Part shown: one piece after another, positions 10,513 through 20,500 of the stretch
How the letters are laid out: the number at the start of each line of letters is the position of its first letter
How positions within the stretch are numbered: the stretch's first letter is position 1
Assembly (NCBI RefSeq): GCF_020510425.1
Contig: NZ_JAHBAH010000001.1
Span: forward strand, 992,001-1,056,000
From: Quatrionicoccus australiensis
GTDB lineage: Bacteria; Pseudomonadota; Gammaproteobacteria; Burkholderiales; Rhodocyclaceae
DNA length: 64,000 bases
Direction of reading: 5' to 3'
Program-made: the position numbers and the translations under genes
Notes under the pieces: model-generated
What the model was told of the DNA's origin: nothing
Seen by the model: the letters and a program-made list of their open reading frames with translations, nothing else
The model's database searches: none

Positions 10513-11064
10513 TTATTGCGGAATGCGGCGGAAGGCGCCGTTCAGGTAGATCAGCGCTTCACCGTCGTTGCGCTCGCAGGTGGCGAGCACTTCACAGAGA
10601 AATGCGTGGTGCGTGCTTTCGTCGAACACCTTGATGACGCGGCAGTCGAAATTGGCCAGGCTGCCATCCAGCGTCGGCGCGCCGGTCGCCAGCTCACGCC
10701 AGCGGCCGTGCTCGAAGCGGGCCTCGCCATGGACTTCCTTGAGCATGCCGGCGAAGACCTTGGCGACCTCTTCCTGGTCGCCGGCCAGCACATTGACGCA
10801 GAGCGCGCCGCTGTTCAGGATGACGTCGCTGGCGGCGACGTTCTTGTTGACGAAGACGACCAGCCGGGGCGGATCGGCGGTCACCGAGCAGACCGCTGTG
10901 GCGGTCAGGCCGGCGCGCGTCTCACCGTCGCGGGCGGTGATGATGGTGACGCCGACGGCAAAGTGGCGCATGCCGTAGCGGTGCTCTTCCGAAGTGACCG
11001 GCGGCAAGGCAGCCAGCCGGGCGTTCGGCGTCCAGTCGAGCAGTTGGTTGATGTCCTGGCTCAT
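10513..11064 (-). CDS. Flavin reductase of two-component monooxygenase
   Basis: A 183-residue flavin reductase-like (FMN-binding split barrel) protein with MRHFAVGVTIITARDG and GLTATAVCSVTADPPRLVVFVN, typical of HpaC/HsaB-type reductases. It would use NAD(P)H to supply reduced flavin to the oxygenase encoded 7 nt upstream. The Met at 11064 is taken because the longer frame overlaps the oxygenase gene and translates to low-complexity Arg/Ser-rich sequence. Confidence 0.9.
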   Translation of the reverse strand: MSQDINQLLDWTPNARLAALPPVTSEEHRYGMRHFAVGVTIITARDGETRAGLTATAVCSVTADPPRLVVFVNKNVAASDVILNSGALCVNVLAGDQEEVAKVFAGMLKEVHGEARFEHGRWRELATGAPTLDGSLANFDCRVIKVFDESTHHAFLCEVLATCERNDGEALIYLNGAFRRIPQ

Positions 11065-11071
11065 GCCCGCC

Positions 11072-12286
11072 TCACTGGTACTGGGTGGTCGCGGCCGGCT
11101 TGGCGCCGAACGGATTGGGTTGCGGCAGCGGATTGCCGAGCAGGTAGCCACCGAGCAGGTCGCCGATGTTGTCCTGGTTCTGCGTGATGTGATTGGCACC
11201 AACCAGGATGTCGCGCATCTGGCGCTGCATCGGGCAGTTCATCCAGACGCCGCGGGTCGAGGTCTTCTTGAAGATCATGTGCGCCGCTTCGAAGCACTCG
11301 CCGCCAGTGAACTGGTTCGTGGCGAAGTGACGGATGCGGATGTCGAGCGGCACCATCTGGCCCTTGGAAGCAAAGCTCCAGGCTTCCTCGGTGTTCTGGA
11401 TGACGCGCGACGCGGCACCGATGATCTTGGCGTAGGCCTCGCCCAGCTTGCTCTTGATGAACGGATCGTTCACCGCGGCGCCGACCGCCTGGTTCAGGTT
11501 CTGACGCGGCACCATGTGCTCGACGTAGAGATCGACCATGCCGCGCGCCATACCGATGATGACCGACGACACGGCAGCGTAGAAAACGTAGAAGAAGGGC
11601 ATCTTGTAGAGATTCTCGACACCGCCGTGCGAGTGCTCGTCGTAGGCGCCGATGGCGTGGCTGCGGTAGTCGGGAACGAAGACATCCTTGATGATCAGCT
11701 TCTTGGAGCCGGTGCCGGCCAGGCCGACGACGAACCAGTCATCGACGATCTCGAAATCGCTGCGCTGAACCCAGAAGGAACGGAAGACCAGTTCGCCGTT
11801 TTCCTCGACGCGGCCGCCGACGAAGGCGCCGCCGGCCGCGTGGTCGCAGCCGCTGGAAGTCAGCCATTCGCCGTTCAGCTTGTAACCGCCTTCGATCTTG
11901 GAAACCGTACCGAAAGGCGCGTAGGAAGAAGAAACGAGCTTGGTATTGTCTTCGCCCCACAGTTCGTCACCGACGCTGGCCGGCAGCAGGCCCACTTCAA
12001 ACGGATGCACGCCGAGCACCATGACGTTCCAGGCGCTGGACGGGCAACCGCGCGCCAGTTCCATGAGCACCTTGTTGAGCACGTTCGGGTTCATTTCGTA
12101 GCCGCCCCAGCGCTTGGGCTGGAGGATCCTGAAGAAACCGGCGTCCTTGAAGGCCTGGATGACTTCCTTGGAAACCATGCGGTTCTTTTCGCAGTCGGCG
12201 GCCTGGGCGCGCAGCATGGGAATCATGTCGTGGGCGCGCTGGACGATTTCAGCTTCGCTCGGGATCAGGGTTTCGGTCATGTTCAT
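11072..12286 (-). CDS. Flavin-dependent aromatic hydroxylase, oxygenase component
   Basis: A 404-residue protein with the acyl-CoA-dehydrogenase fold used by group D flavin monooxygenases (HsaA-like or p-hydroxyphenylacetate hydroxylase C2-like). Visible are the helical N-terminus with KRWGGYE, the FAD/FMN-domain strand region VSSSYAPFGTVSKIEGGYKLNGEW, SSGCDHAAGG, and a C-terminal helical bundle. Together with the adjacent flavin reductase it should ortho-hydroxylate a phenol to the catechol that MhpB cleaves. The classical pathway uses the single-component FAD enzyme MhpA, absent from this cluster, so this looks like a functional replacement. The substrate, possibly a 3-hydroxyphenylpropionate-type phenol, is inferred. 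Confidence 0.85.
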   Translation of the reverse strand: MNMTETLIPSEAEIVQRAHDMIPMLRAQAADCEKNRMVSKEVIQAFKDAGFFRILQPKRWGGYEMNPNVLNKVLMELARGCPSSAWNVMVLGVHPFEVGLLPASVGDELWGEDNTKLVSSSYAPFGTVSKIEGGYKLNGEWLTSSGCDHAAGGAFVGGRVEENGELVFRSFWVQRSDFEIVDDWFVVGLAGTGSKKLIIKDVFVPDYRSHAIGAYDEHSHGGVENLYKMPFFYVFYAAVSSVIIGMARGMVDLYVEHMVPRQNLNQAVGAAVNDPFIKSKLGEAYAKIIGAASRVIQNTEEAWSFASKGQMVPLDIRIRHFATNQFTGGECFEAAHMIFKKTSTRGVWMNCPMQRQMRDILVGANHITQNQDNIGDLLGGYLLGNPLPQPNPFGAKPAATTQYQ

Positions 12287-12337
12287 GTGTTTACATCTCC
12301 AAAGGTGTGATGCATCGGTGTGGTGGCGAGCGACGGA

Positions 12338-13276
12338 TCAGGCCTGTTCGGCGCTGAGCACGCCGTAGCCGGCAATCCATTCGTTGATCGAGCGGTAGTA
12401 ATCCTGGCGGGCGGTGTAGCTGCCGGCAGCGGCGAGCGCTGCGAAGGCAGCGACCCAGGTGCGGATTTCGTGGGTCGAACGACCGGCGGCGCGGGAAATC
12501 TCCTCGATGGAGAAATCGTCGATTTCAGCCAGTCGACCGTCCTGGAGCAGCTGCATGAAGGCCTGGTCCCAGTCGGCGTTGAGCGGCGTCAGCTCGCAGT
12601 CCGGCGTGCCGAAGATCTTGCCGGTGGCGATGGTGCGGGCCTGGCGGGCGGCACGGAATTCCGGCGTCGGGTTGCGCCCGGCGATCAGGAAATTGGCGAT
12701 TTCCTCCGGTGCACCGGCGAGCAGCGGTACCGGCGGTTCGTGCGACAGACCGCCGGTGCCAAGGATCAGCACGCGCTTGTCGAGCTTGGCGATGAACTTG
12801 CCGACCGCTTCGCCGAGCTTGCGCACCCGGCGATAAGGGCCGAACGGTGGCGCCACCGAATTGATGATGATGGGAATCACCGGGTAGCGCGTCAGGCTGC
12901 CGGTCATTTCTTCCAGCGTCTGCGTGCAGCCGTGGTCGACCTGCAGGCGGTGCGAGATGGCGATATCGATGTCGCTGTCGAGAATGAACTTGGCCATTTC
13001 GAGGGCCAGATCCTTGTCGACCGATAGCGGTCCGAGCTGGGTCTGGTAATCGCCGACCGAGTCGGCCGCCGTGGCGATCACAAACGGCGGCATCAGATCG
13101 TAGAACAGGCCGTTGTAGTGATCCGGCGCGAAGACGACGATCAACTCCGGGTCGAAGGCTTCGACTTCGGCGCGCGCCTTGGCGAGAATCTCATCGACCT
13201 CGCGGACGACATCGGCGCCGGGGTCGTTGAGGCCGCGTAACGGCGTGTGCGACAGGCATTTCAACTTGATGCTCAT
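12338..13276 (-). CDS. mhpB: 2,3-dihydroxyphenylpropionate 1,2-dioxygenase
   Basis: A 312-residue class III (LigB-type) extradiol dioxygenase that opens 3-(2,3-dihydroxyphenyl)propionate between C1 and C2 using Fe(II). Residues matching the E. coli enzyme are in register: His115 in VDHGCTQ and His179 in GGLSHEPPVP, plus SHTPLRG near the N-terminus and APDHYNG at 50-56. Length equals the family norm (about 314). It is the first gene of the operon, with promoter and operator in the region up to 13572. Confidence 0.95.
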   Translation of the reverse strand: MSIKLKCLSHTPLRGLNDPGADVVREVDEILAKARAEVEAFDPELIVVFAPDHYNGLFYDLMPPFVIATAADSVGDYQTQLGPLSVDKDLALEMAKFILDSDIDIAISHRLQVDHGCTQTLEEMTGSLTRYPVIPIIINSVAPPFGPYRRVRKLGEAVGKFIAKLDKRVLILGTGGLSHEPPVPLLAGAPEEIANFLIAGRNPTPEFRAARQARTIATGKIFGTPDCELTPLNADWDQAFMQLLQDGRLAEIDDFSIEEISRAAGRSTHEIRTWVAAFAALAAAGSYTARQDYYRSINEWIAGYGVLSAEQA

Positions 13277-13512
13277 GCATGCTCCTTGCAGACTTCAGGC
13301 AAGCCGCTCCCGTCGGGAGGGCTTGCCTTCCCGGGCGTTACGGCCAGATTGTGGGTAGGGAAATAAGCTTGACCGGCTGAACTAGCGGTCTTGCGCCGGC
13401 GCCTGGCCGGTATCCATGTCGCGATCCATCGATTTCATCTCCACGCCTCGTTGTTTTATTTGGTGAGGCCATTCTAGGGAGACGCAAGCGCCGAAGAAAA
13501 TTTATCTCCGGA

Positions 13513-13531
13513 TTGTGCACAATATGCACAA
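13513..13531. promoter_or_regulatory. Candidate MhpR (IclR) operator palindrome
   Basis: A perfect inverted repeat with 7-bp arms TTGTGCA/TGCACAA separated by 5 bp sits in the divergent gap between mhpB and the IclR gene, 42 bp before the regulator's start codon. Position and symmetry fit a dimeric IclR-family site. The rest of the 296-bp gap is AT-rich near 13530-13570, consistent with promoter sequence for the regulator. Confidence 0.55.
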
Positions 13532-13572
13532 CATTGTTTTTACAATAACTTTTATTTAAAAATGGAACAAAA

Positions 13573-14409
13573 ATGCGACCATCGAGCGGTGCAAGCTATC
13601 GCCATGTCCAGGGTTTGAGCCGCGGCCTCGCCATCCTGCATGCGATCAACCTGTCGGCCGACGGCTGGGCCAGCATCGCCGAGCTGAGCGCCAAGACCGG
13701 CCTGCACCGCACCACCGTGCGCCGCCTGCTCGAAACCCTGCAGGCCGAAGGCTATGTCCGGCGCAGCGCGTCCGACGACAGCTACCGCCTGAACCAGAAA
13801 ATCCGCCAGCTCAGCGACGGCTTCACCGACGACGAATGGATTTCCGAAATCGCCAACCCGGTGCTCGGCGAATTGCTGCAAAAAGTGGTCTGGCCTTCCG
13901 ACCTGTGCACGCTCGACGGCGACAACATGCTGGTGCGTGAAACAACGCACCGCTTCAGCCCGCTCTCCTTCCACCGCGCGATGATCCGCCAGCGCATGCC
14001 GGTGCTGTTCACCTCGGCCGGGCGCGCCTACCTCGCCTTCTGCGGCGAAGAGGAAAGGCGCGAAGTGCTGCATCTGCTGGTCGCCGGCAACGACGAGCAA
14101 GCCAATTTCGCGCGCAACCGCGTGCTGATCGAGCAATTGCTGGAAAAGGTCAGGCGCCAGGGCTACGCCGCCAACGAAGGCGAATGGGGCCAGCAGAGCA
14201 AGATTGCGGCGATCGCCATGCCGGTCCGCCACAAGGGGCAAGTGCTGGCCAGCATCAACGTCGTCTTCCTGAAAAAGGCGATGCCGGTCGCCGATGCCGC
14301 CGCGCGCTATCTCGAACCGCTGACCGCTGCGGTCCGCAAAATCGAAAGTCTGCTGGAAGAGCGCGACACCGGCAAAGCCATGCCGCCCGAGCCACTGCCG
14401 GGCGCCTGA
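13573..14409 (+). CDS. mhpR: IclR-family transcriptional regulator (MhpR-like)
   Basis: A 278-residue IclR regulator. The winged helix-turn-helix is at about residues 10-75 (GLAILHAINL, then SIAELSAKTGLHRTTVRRLLETLQAEGYV). The IclR effector domain follows, with RPVLFTSAGRAYLAFC-like MPVLFTSAGRAYLAFC and AAIAMPVRHKGQVLASINVVF. Transcribed divergently from mhpB, as MhpR is from the mhp operon in E. coli, where it activates in response to the phenylpropionate substrate. It ends 4 nt before the convergent ComB-like gene. Confidence 0.88.
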   Translation: MRPSSGASYRHVQGLSRGLAILHAINLSADGWASIAELSAKTGLHRTTVRRLLETLQAEGYVRRSASDDSYRLNQKIRQLSDGFTDDEWISEIANPVLGELLQKVVWPSDLCTLDGDNMLVRETTHRFSPLSFHRAMIRQRMPVLFTSAGRAYLAFCGEEERREVLHLLVAGNDEQANFARNRVLIEQLLEKVRRQGYAANEGEWGQQSKIAAIAMPVRHKGQVLASINVVFLKKAMPVADAAARYLEPLTAAVRKIESLLEERDTGKAMPPEPLPGA

Positions 14410-14413
14410 AAGA

Positions 14414-15100
14414 TCAGCGAATGACCAGATGCTCGCCGTCGTGCAGCACCGGCATGGCAAAGTCGAAACGATCGACCTCGGCGCAGAGATCCAGATCGGC
14501 CAGCGGCAGGTTGGGCCAGGTACCGGCCGTGAAACGGCGGCCGAAATCGGATGTGCGCACCCGTTCGGCAAATACCGCAGGTTCCACCGGTTGACCGCAC
14601 AACAGGGCCTCGATGTAGTCGGCGCAGGCGATGTCCTCGTCACCATCGCGATCCACCCATTCGCCGGTGATCACGAAACAGACTTCATCGGCCCCGGCGG
14701 CGCGGATCGCCTCCGCCGTCGCCCGCGCACAGACCAGGCTCGCCGCGTAGAGCCGGCGCGCCTGGCGGTAACGCTGCAGGCCGCGCACACCGGCCGCCGT
14801 ACTCATCACCATCGGCTGGCCGCGCAGGTCGACCGGCAGCAAGGCCGACGGGGAATTGCCGAAATCGAAGCCGGGCACCGGATCGCCGCCGCCGACCGCG
14901 CCAACCGACAGCGCACCGGCAATGCGCCCGGCCAGCACCTGTGCCGCCGCAATCCCCTCGACCGGATAGATCGCCGTCGCCCCGTTGGCCAGCGCTACCG
15001 CTGCCGTCGTAAACGAGCGCAGTACGTCGATGACGACCACCGTGTCAGCGGTGTCGACCTGGTTTTGCAGGCGGTTCAGGAAAATTCGCGAAAATTTCAT
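14414..15100 (-). CDS. ComB-like 2-phosphosulfolactate phosphatase family protein
   Basis: A 228-residue protein with the ComB family hallmarks DTVVVIDVLRSFTTAAVALANGA (residues about 17-39), VPGFDFGNSP and MSTAAGVRGL. ComB is an acid phosphatase of coenzyme M synthesis, but bacterial homologues are widespread without that pathway, so the true substrate is unknown. The Met at 15100 removes a non-conserved N-terminal stretch. Monocistronic and convergent with mhpR. Confidence 0.75.
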   Translation of the reverse strand: MKFSRIFLNRLQNQVDTADTVVVIDVLRSFTTAAVALANGATAIYPVEGIAAAQVLAGRIAGALSVGAVGGGDPVPGFDFGNSPSALLPVDLRGQPMVMSTAAGVRGLQRYRQARRLYAASLVCARATAEAIRAAGADEVCFVITGEWVDRDGDEDIACADYIEALLCGQPVEPAVFAERVRTSDFGRRFTAGTWPNLPLADLDLCAEVDRFDFAMPVLHDGEHLVIR

Positions 15101-15262
15101 GGTCGACCGATAGGCGCAGGCAGACAAGCATACCGTCAGGCCCGGCGCCAGGGAAAGCCCACCCGAACACACGCCGGTTTGCTGCCTGCAACATTGTTAA
15201 TTTAGAATATTCGTGACCGCTTATGTGGCGGCACTTATACCTATAACAGGAGGCGTAAACCA

Positions 15263-15829
15263 ATGATCAAGAAACTACTCGCAGCCGCGGCGATTCTCGC
15301 TGTCACGACCGGCGTCATGGCGCAGGAAAAGGAGCTGCTGCGCATCATCGGCGAAGACAAGCAGTTCGTCGTGCAAACCAAGAACGGCCCCTTCGTCATC
15401 ACCCGCACCATGACGCCTTGCGCCAAGAACAAGGGCTGGCTGCAGCCGCTGATTCCGGTGCCCGGCGTGCATCCGGTCACCGAAATCGAAATGTTGCATG
15501 CCATGAACGACAAGGATGCACTGATCGTCGACATGCGTGAGCCGGACGACCGCATCAAGGGCACCATCCCCAACTCGTACCACATTCCCTACACTCTGGT
15601 TTCCGGGCGCATGGACGAGCTCGGCTGCAGCAAGGCCGGCGGCAAGTGGGATTGCAGCAAAGCCAAGAAGGTCTACGCCTTCTGCAACGGCCCGGTCTGC
15701 CCGCAAAGCCCGACCGCGATCAATGCCATGGTGCGCGACGGCTTCCCGGTGGACAAGATTTACTACTACCGCGGCGGCATGCTGGATTGGGATGCGCTCG
15801 GCTTCCCCATCGTCAAGGACGAATTCTGA
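15263..15829 (+). CDS. Periplasmic rhodanese-domain protein
   Basis: A 188-residue secreted protein. Signal peptide is residues 1-20 (cleavage after VMA-Q). A rhodanese-like domain spans about residues 70-185, with the VDMREPDDRIKGTIPNSYHIPY substrate-entry region and an active loop FCNGPVCPQSPTA holding two cysteines four residues apart. A good AGGAGG ribosome site precedes the ATG. Probable roles are sulfur transfer or thiol redox chemistry in the periplasm; the substrate is not visible. Followed by a strong terminator. Confidence 0.85.
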   Translation: MIKKLLAAAAILAVTTGVMAQEKELLRIIGEDKQFVVQTKNGPFVITRTMTPCAKNKGWLQPLIPVPGVHPVTEIEMLHAMNDKDALIVDMREPDDRIKGTIPNSYHIPYTLVSGRMDELGCSKAGGKWDCSKAKKVYAFCNGPVCPQSPTAINAMVRDGFPVDKIYYYRGGMLDWDALGFPIVKDEF

Positions 15830-15850
15830 TCTGGCCCTCAACAGATCGGC

Positions 15851-15876
15851 AAAAAGCGGCTACGGCCGCTTTTTTT
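15851..15876 (+). terminator. Terminator of the rhodanese gene
   Basis: Perfect 10-bp stem AAAAAGCGGC/GCCGCTTTTT with a TACG tetraloop, followed by further T residues, 22 nt after the stop codon. Confidence 0.9.
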
Positions 15877-15982
15877 GCGCCTTCTTTTCCGGGAGTGATA
15901 CGCCGCCACGCCGAAGCAATGGCCGCCAGGCTGCCGTCCGGCAACTTGCCATGCATTAGCCAGACTTAAGCATAACATCAAA

Positions 15983-16082
15983 AAGCATTGCCCCATGCCC
16001 CTTGCTGCCTCGGTAGACTGGCCTTGTCTCCTCCTCCTCTCCTTCGGAGTGAGTTTAGCCCGCCGCGTGCGGGCTTCTTTTT
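15983..16082 (+). ncRNA. Candidate small RNA with CU-rich region
   Basis: A gene-free stretch ends in a good terminator (arms AGCCCGC/GCGGGCT at 16057-16075, then TCTTTTT) although no upstream reading frame needs one, because the rhodanese gene already has its own terminator. Just before it is an unpaired pyrimidine run, CTCCTCCTCCTCTCCTT, complementary to Shine-Dalgarno sequences. A loose promoter (TTGCCA at 15946-15951, AT-rich -10 near 15971) would start an RNA of about 100 nt. Alternatively it is only leader sequence of the next gene. Confidence 0.3.
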
Positions 16083-16107
16083 GCTTCATGGTTGCACAAC
16101 ATTGCAT

Positions 16108-16674
16108 TTGAACGATTTGGCCGCGCCACAAGGAGCGGCATGGCAGCGCAGTTTCATCGCTTTTGCCGGCGCCGGCATCCGGCATCCCTCCGAGCTGATG
16201 CGCGTCAGCGATGACGAGGCCGCCAGCCTGCTTGCGCGACTGGCCGGGCTGGCCTGGCAAGCGCCGCTGACCGATCTGGGTCGCCATACGATCCGCCAGG
16301 CGACAACCGGCTACAGCAGCGCGCTGTTCCGGGACGGGCGCATCGTCGGTTTCTATCACGGTTCGTATTTGTGGATCGCCGCCCGGCAGCGCGGCGCCGG
16401 CTTGTCGATTCCGCTGATCCTGGCGGCGGCGGAACAACGCGGCGGAGGCTGCCTGCCGCCCGGCGTCGTGCAGCAGGGTTACAGCCGGGCCGGTCTGGCT
16501 GCCCACCGTGCGGCGCACCACAGCGCCATCAAATCGGCGAAGGCACGAGGTCTGGCCGTGCCGCCGGCAGTCCTGGCCGAACTTTCCACCCGGCCGCCTG
16601 GCAGAAACAGTCCATTTCTACCGCAACCATCACAGGAACTGAGCGCATGCAAAAAATCATCGACGGCTTTCTGA
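16108..16674 (+). CDS. Hypothetical protein upstream of carbonic anhydrase
   Basis: About 188 residues, with codon usage typical of this genome and a 28-nt overlap into the carbonic anhydrase gene, so probably co-expressed. The start is uncertain: the frame has no ATG near a ribosome site before 16198 ([10 protein letters not shown]), and TTG at 16102 or 16108 is possible. The segment [19 protein letters not shown] then [20 protein letters not shown] resembles the acetyl-CoA-binding strand/helix of GNAT acetyltransferases, but I cannot place it firmly. The C-terminus is Lys/Ser rich. Confidence 0.5.
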   Translation: MNDLAAPQGAAWQRSFIAFAGAGIRHPSELMRVSDDEAASLLARLAGLAWQAPLTDLGRHTIRQATTGYSSALFRDGRIVGFYHGSYLWIAARQRGAGLSIPLILAAAEQRGGGCLPPGVVQQGYSRAGLAAHRAAHHSAIKSAKARGLAVPPAVLAELSTRPPGRNSPFLPQPSQELSACKKSSTAF

Positions 16675-17315
16675 ACTTCCAGCAGAACGTCTTTCCCGAA
16701 CACAGCGAACTGTTCCAGCGCCTGGCCAAGGCACAGAGTCCAAGCGCCCTGTTCGTCACCTGCTCGGACAGCCGGGTCGTGCCCGAACTGCTCACCCAGC
16801 AGGACCCGGGCGATCTTTTCGTGATCCGCAATGCCGGCAACATCGTGCCCAGCTACGGGCCGGAGCCGGGCGGCGTCTCGGCCTCGGTGGAATACGCGGT
16901 GGCCGTGCTCAAGGTCAGCGACATCGTCATCTGCGGCCACTCCGATTGCGGCGCGATAGGCGCCATCGCCACCGGCCAGTGCCTGGCCCACCTGCCGGCG
17001 GTGGCGCACTGGCTGCGCTACGCCGATTCGGCCAAAGTCGTGATCGATGCGCGCCAGCACGCGACGGCGCAGGCGCGCATGGATGCTTTGGTGCGCGAGA
17101 ACGTCATCGCCCAGCTCGCCAACATCCGCACCCACCCGGCTGTCGCGCTGGCGCTCGAGCAAGGCCGGCTCAACCTGCACGGCTGGGTATATGACATCGC
17201 CAGTGGCTCGATCGACGCCCTCGACGGCAACAGCCGCCATTTCGTCCCGCTCGCCGCCAATCCACAGACCTGCGCCCTGGAGACCAAGGGCAAACGCGCG
17301 CCCTGGGGGCCCTGA
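16647..17315 (+). CDS. Beta-class carbonic anhydrase
   Basis: A 222-residue cytoplasmic beta-carbonic anhydrase catalysing CO2/bicarbonate interconversion. Zinc ligands are Cys39, Asp41 (CSDSR), His98 and Cys101 (GHSDCGA). The conserved [22 protein letters not shown] and [10 protein letters not shown] segments are all present, and the length is normal. Bicarbonate supply could matter to acetone carboxylase encoded elsewhere in this window, but nothing in the sequence links them directly. Confidence 0.95.
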   Translation: MQKIIDGFLNFQQNVFPEHSELFQRLAKAQSPSALFVTCSDSRVVPELLTQQDPGDLFVIRNAGNIVPSYGPEPGGVSASVEYAVAVLKVSDIVICGHSDCGAIGAIATGQCLAHLPAVAHWLRYADSAKVVIDARQHATAQARMDALVRENVIAQLANIRTHPAVALALEQGRLNLHGWVYDIASGSIDALDGNSRHFVPLAANPQTCALETKGKRAPWGP

Positions 17316-17331
17316 ACTGGCGGCTCCAGGG

Positions 17332-17380
17332 TGGAGCAATTATTCAGTTTTGAACTATCGACCGGGCAGTATGCGCTGCA
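17332..17380. repeat. Left direct repeat flanking the RTX gene
   Basis: About 49 bp resembling 25568-25617 (roughly 86% identical, one gap). The right copy covers the last codons of the minus-strand cytochrome b561 gene. The left copy reads on the minus strand like a decayed version of the same gene end (an LMQRILPGR-like string followed by a stop). Confidence 0.6.
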
Positions 17381-17513
17381 TTAGCGCTAGATAAACACGG
17401 GCAAACAACAAGGTCCCAGATAAGGCTATGACCTTTGTCTTAATTTCATTTTGCTTATTTTTCAAAGATCATAGAGAACTATCTCCACAGGCTCACAACA
17501 GGAAAACCAAGCA

Positions 17514-20500
17514 ATGGCCATAGCGACCGCCTACTACCCGACCATCATGAGCAATGCTCAAACCTGGTATGGATACGTCACCATTGCAACGTCCAATCAG
17601 ATCCAGATCAGCAGCGGCGACTATGTCCAGAATTATTACGGGTCAGGGTTCACGTATGCTTACGATCAAATTGTTGCCGGCACAGTAAGCTCAACGGACT
17701 ACTATGAGTTCGGAAGGAAGATTTATGACATTAAAGGTGGCAGTTATAGCGCCGTCACCGTTGCCAACTATGTGAATAGCGGAAATGCCAACGGTCTGAT
17801 TTCCTACATCTTTCAGAACGACGACACCTTCAATGGATCGGCATATAACGATCTCCTGAACGGTTACACCGGAAACGATTCGCTCAAGGGCAATGGCGGA
17901 GATGACACGCTTGAGGGGGGAGCCGGCAACGACAGCCTCGACGGTGGCACCGGCAACGACAGCCTGAGCGGCGGCACCGGTGACGACTCCTACGTAATCG
18001 ACAGCACCGGCGATTCCGTCACCGAGAATCCAGGCGAAGGCACCGACCTCGTCAAGGTCGCGATCGCCACCGCCAACGGCACCTACACCCTGGGTGACAA
18101 CCTCGAGAATGCCACCCTGACCAACACCGTCGCCTACAACCTCACCGGCAATGCTCTGGACAACGTCCTCACCGGCAATGCCGCAGTCAACATCCTGAAC
18201 GGTGGCGACGGCAACGACACCCTCGATGGTGGCGCCGGTATCGACAGCCTCATCGGTGGCGCTGGAGACGACACCTACATCGTCGATGTCGCCGGCGACG
18301 TGATTTCCGACACCTCGGGTACCGACACCGTCATCGCCAAACTGGCGAGCGGCACCTACACCCTGGCCGCCGGCCTGGAGAAACTGACCCTCTCCGGCAG
18401 CGCCGCCATCAACGGCACGGGCAACGCCGATGCCAATACGATCACCGGCAATGCCGCCGCCAACATCCTCGACGGCGGCGCCGGCGCCGATACCCTGATC
18501 GGGGGTGCTGGCGGAGACACCTATGTCGTCGACGTTGCGGGCGATGTCGTGCAAGAGACGAGCAGCCTCGCCAGCGAAATCGACACGGTGCTGTCGAGCA
18601 TCACCTACAGCCTCGCCGACACGAATAACGGCAATCAGCTGCAGTACGTCGAGAAACTCACCCTGACCGGCGCGGCCGATATCAACGGCACCGGCAATGC
18701 GCTTGCCAACACGATCACCGGCAACTCGGGCGCCAACACCCTCGATGGAGCGGGCGGGATCGACACTCTGATTGGCGGCGCCGGCAACGACACCTATATC
18801 GTCGACCTGACGGCAACGGGTGCCCTGCAGGACACGGTCAGCGAAATCCCCACCACCGACACCGGCGACACCCTGCAATTGCGCGGCGCGTCAGGCAACG
18901 CAGCCACCGTCACCCTGACGCTCGCGGCCACCCTGGAGAATCTAGACGCCAGCGCCACCGGCAATAGCAAGCTCAACCTCACCGGCAACACGGCCGCCAA
19001 CATCCTCTCCGGCAACGATGCGGACAACGCCCTTGCCGGTCTGGCCGGCAATGACACGCTCGACGGCGGCGCCGGCAACGACAGCCTCGATGGTGGCATC
19101 GGCAACGACAGCCTGATCGGCGGCACCGGCAACGACACCTATCTCGTCGACAGCGCCAGTGACAGCGTCAGCGAAGGCAACGACGCCGGCACGGATCTCG
19201 TCAAGGTCGCGATCGCCACCGCCAATGGCACCTACACCCTCGGCGACAACCTCGAGAATGCCACCCTGACCAACGCGGTTGTCTACCACCTCACCGGCAA
19301 CAGCCTAGACAACGTCCTCACCGGCAATGCGGCAGTCAACACCCTGAACGGCGGCGACGGCAACGACACCCTCGATGGTGGCGCCGGGATCGACAGCCTC
19401 ATCGGTGGCGCTGGAGACGACACCTACATCGTCGATGTCACCGGCGACGTGATTTCCGACACCTCGGGCACCGACACCGTCATCGCCAAACTGGCGAGCG
19501 GCACCTACACCCTGGCCGCAGGCCTCGAGAACCTGACCCTCTTCGGCAGCGCGGCCATCAACGGCACGGGTAACGCCGATGCCAATACGATCACCGGCAA
19601 TGCCGCCGCCAATATCCTCGACGGCGGCGCCGGCGCTGACCTCTTGATCGGTGGTGCCGGTGGGGACACCTATGTCGTCGACACTGCGGGCGATGTCGTG
19701 CAGGAAAGCAGCAGCCTCGCCAGCGAAATCGACACGGTTCAGTCGAGCATCACCTACAGCCTCGCCGACACGAATAACGGCAATCAGCTGCAGTACGTCG
19801 AGAAGCTCACCCTGACCGGTAGCTCAAACATCAACGGCACCGGCAATACCCTCGCCAACACGATCACCGGCAACACCGGCGCCAACACCCTTGATGGCGC
19901 CGGCGGGATCGACATCCTGCTCGGCGGCGCCGGCAACGACACCTATATCGTCGACCTGACGGCAACGGGCGCCCTGCAGGACACGGTCAGCGAAATCCCC
20001 GCCACCGACACCGGCGACACCCTGCAATTGCGCGGCACATCAAGCAACGCAGCCGCCGTCACCCTGACGCTCGCAGCCACCCTGGAGAACCTCGACGCCA
20101 GCGCCACCGGCGCCAGCAAGCTCAACCTGACCGGCAACACCGCCGCCAACACCCTCACCGGCAACGACGCGGACAACGCCCTGGCCGGCCTGGCCGGCAA
20201 TGACACGCTCGACGGTGGCGCCGGCAATGACAGCCTCGATGGCGGCATCGGCAACGACAGCCTGATCGGTGGCACCGGCAACGACACCTATCTCGTCGAC
20301 AGTACCGGTGACAGCGTCAGCGAAGGCAACGACGCCGGCACCGATCTCGTCAAGGTCGCGATCGCCACCGCCAATGGCACCTACACCCTCGGCGACAACC
20401 TCGAGAATGCCACCCTGACCAACGCGGTTGCCTACCACCTCACCGGCAACAGCCTGGACAACGTCCTCACCGGCAACGCCGCCGTAAACACCCTGAACGG

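Noticed and set aside
13338..13529. Small minus-strand frame upstream of mhpB
   Set aside because: It lies across the divergent promoter and the palindrome, has no ribosome site and resembles no protein.
17691..18878. Long open frames on the minus strand across the RTX gene
   Set aside because: They recur every 1149 bp exactly with the plus-strand repeat and encode low-complexity Val/Gly/Ala-rich strings, so they are shadows of the repetitive coding strand.
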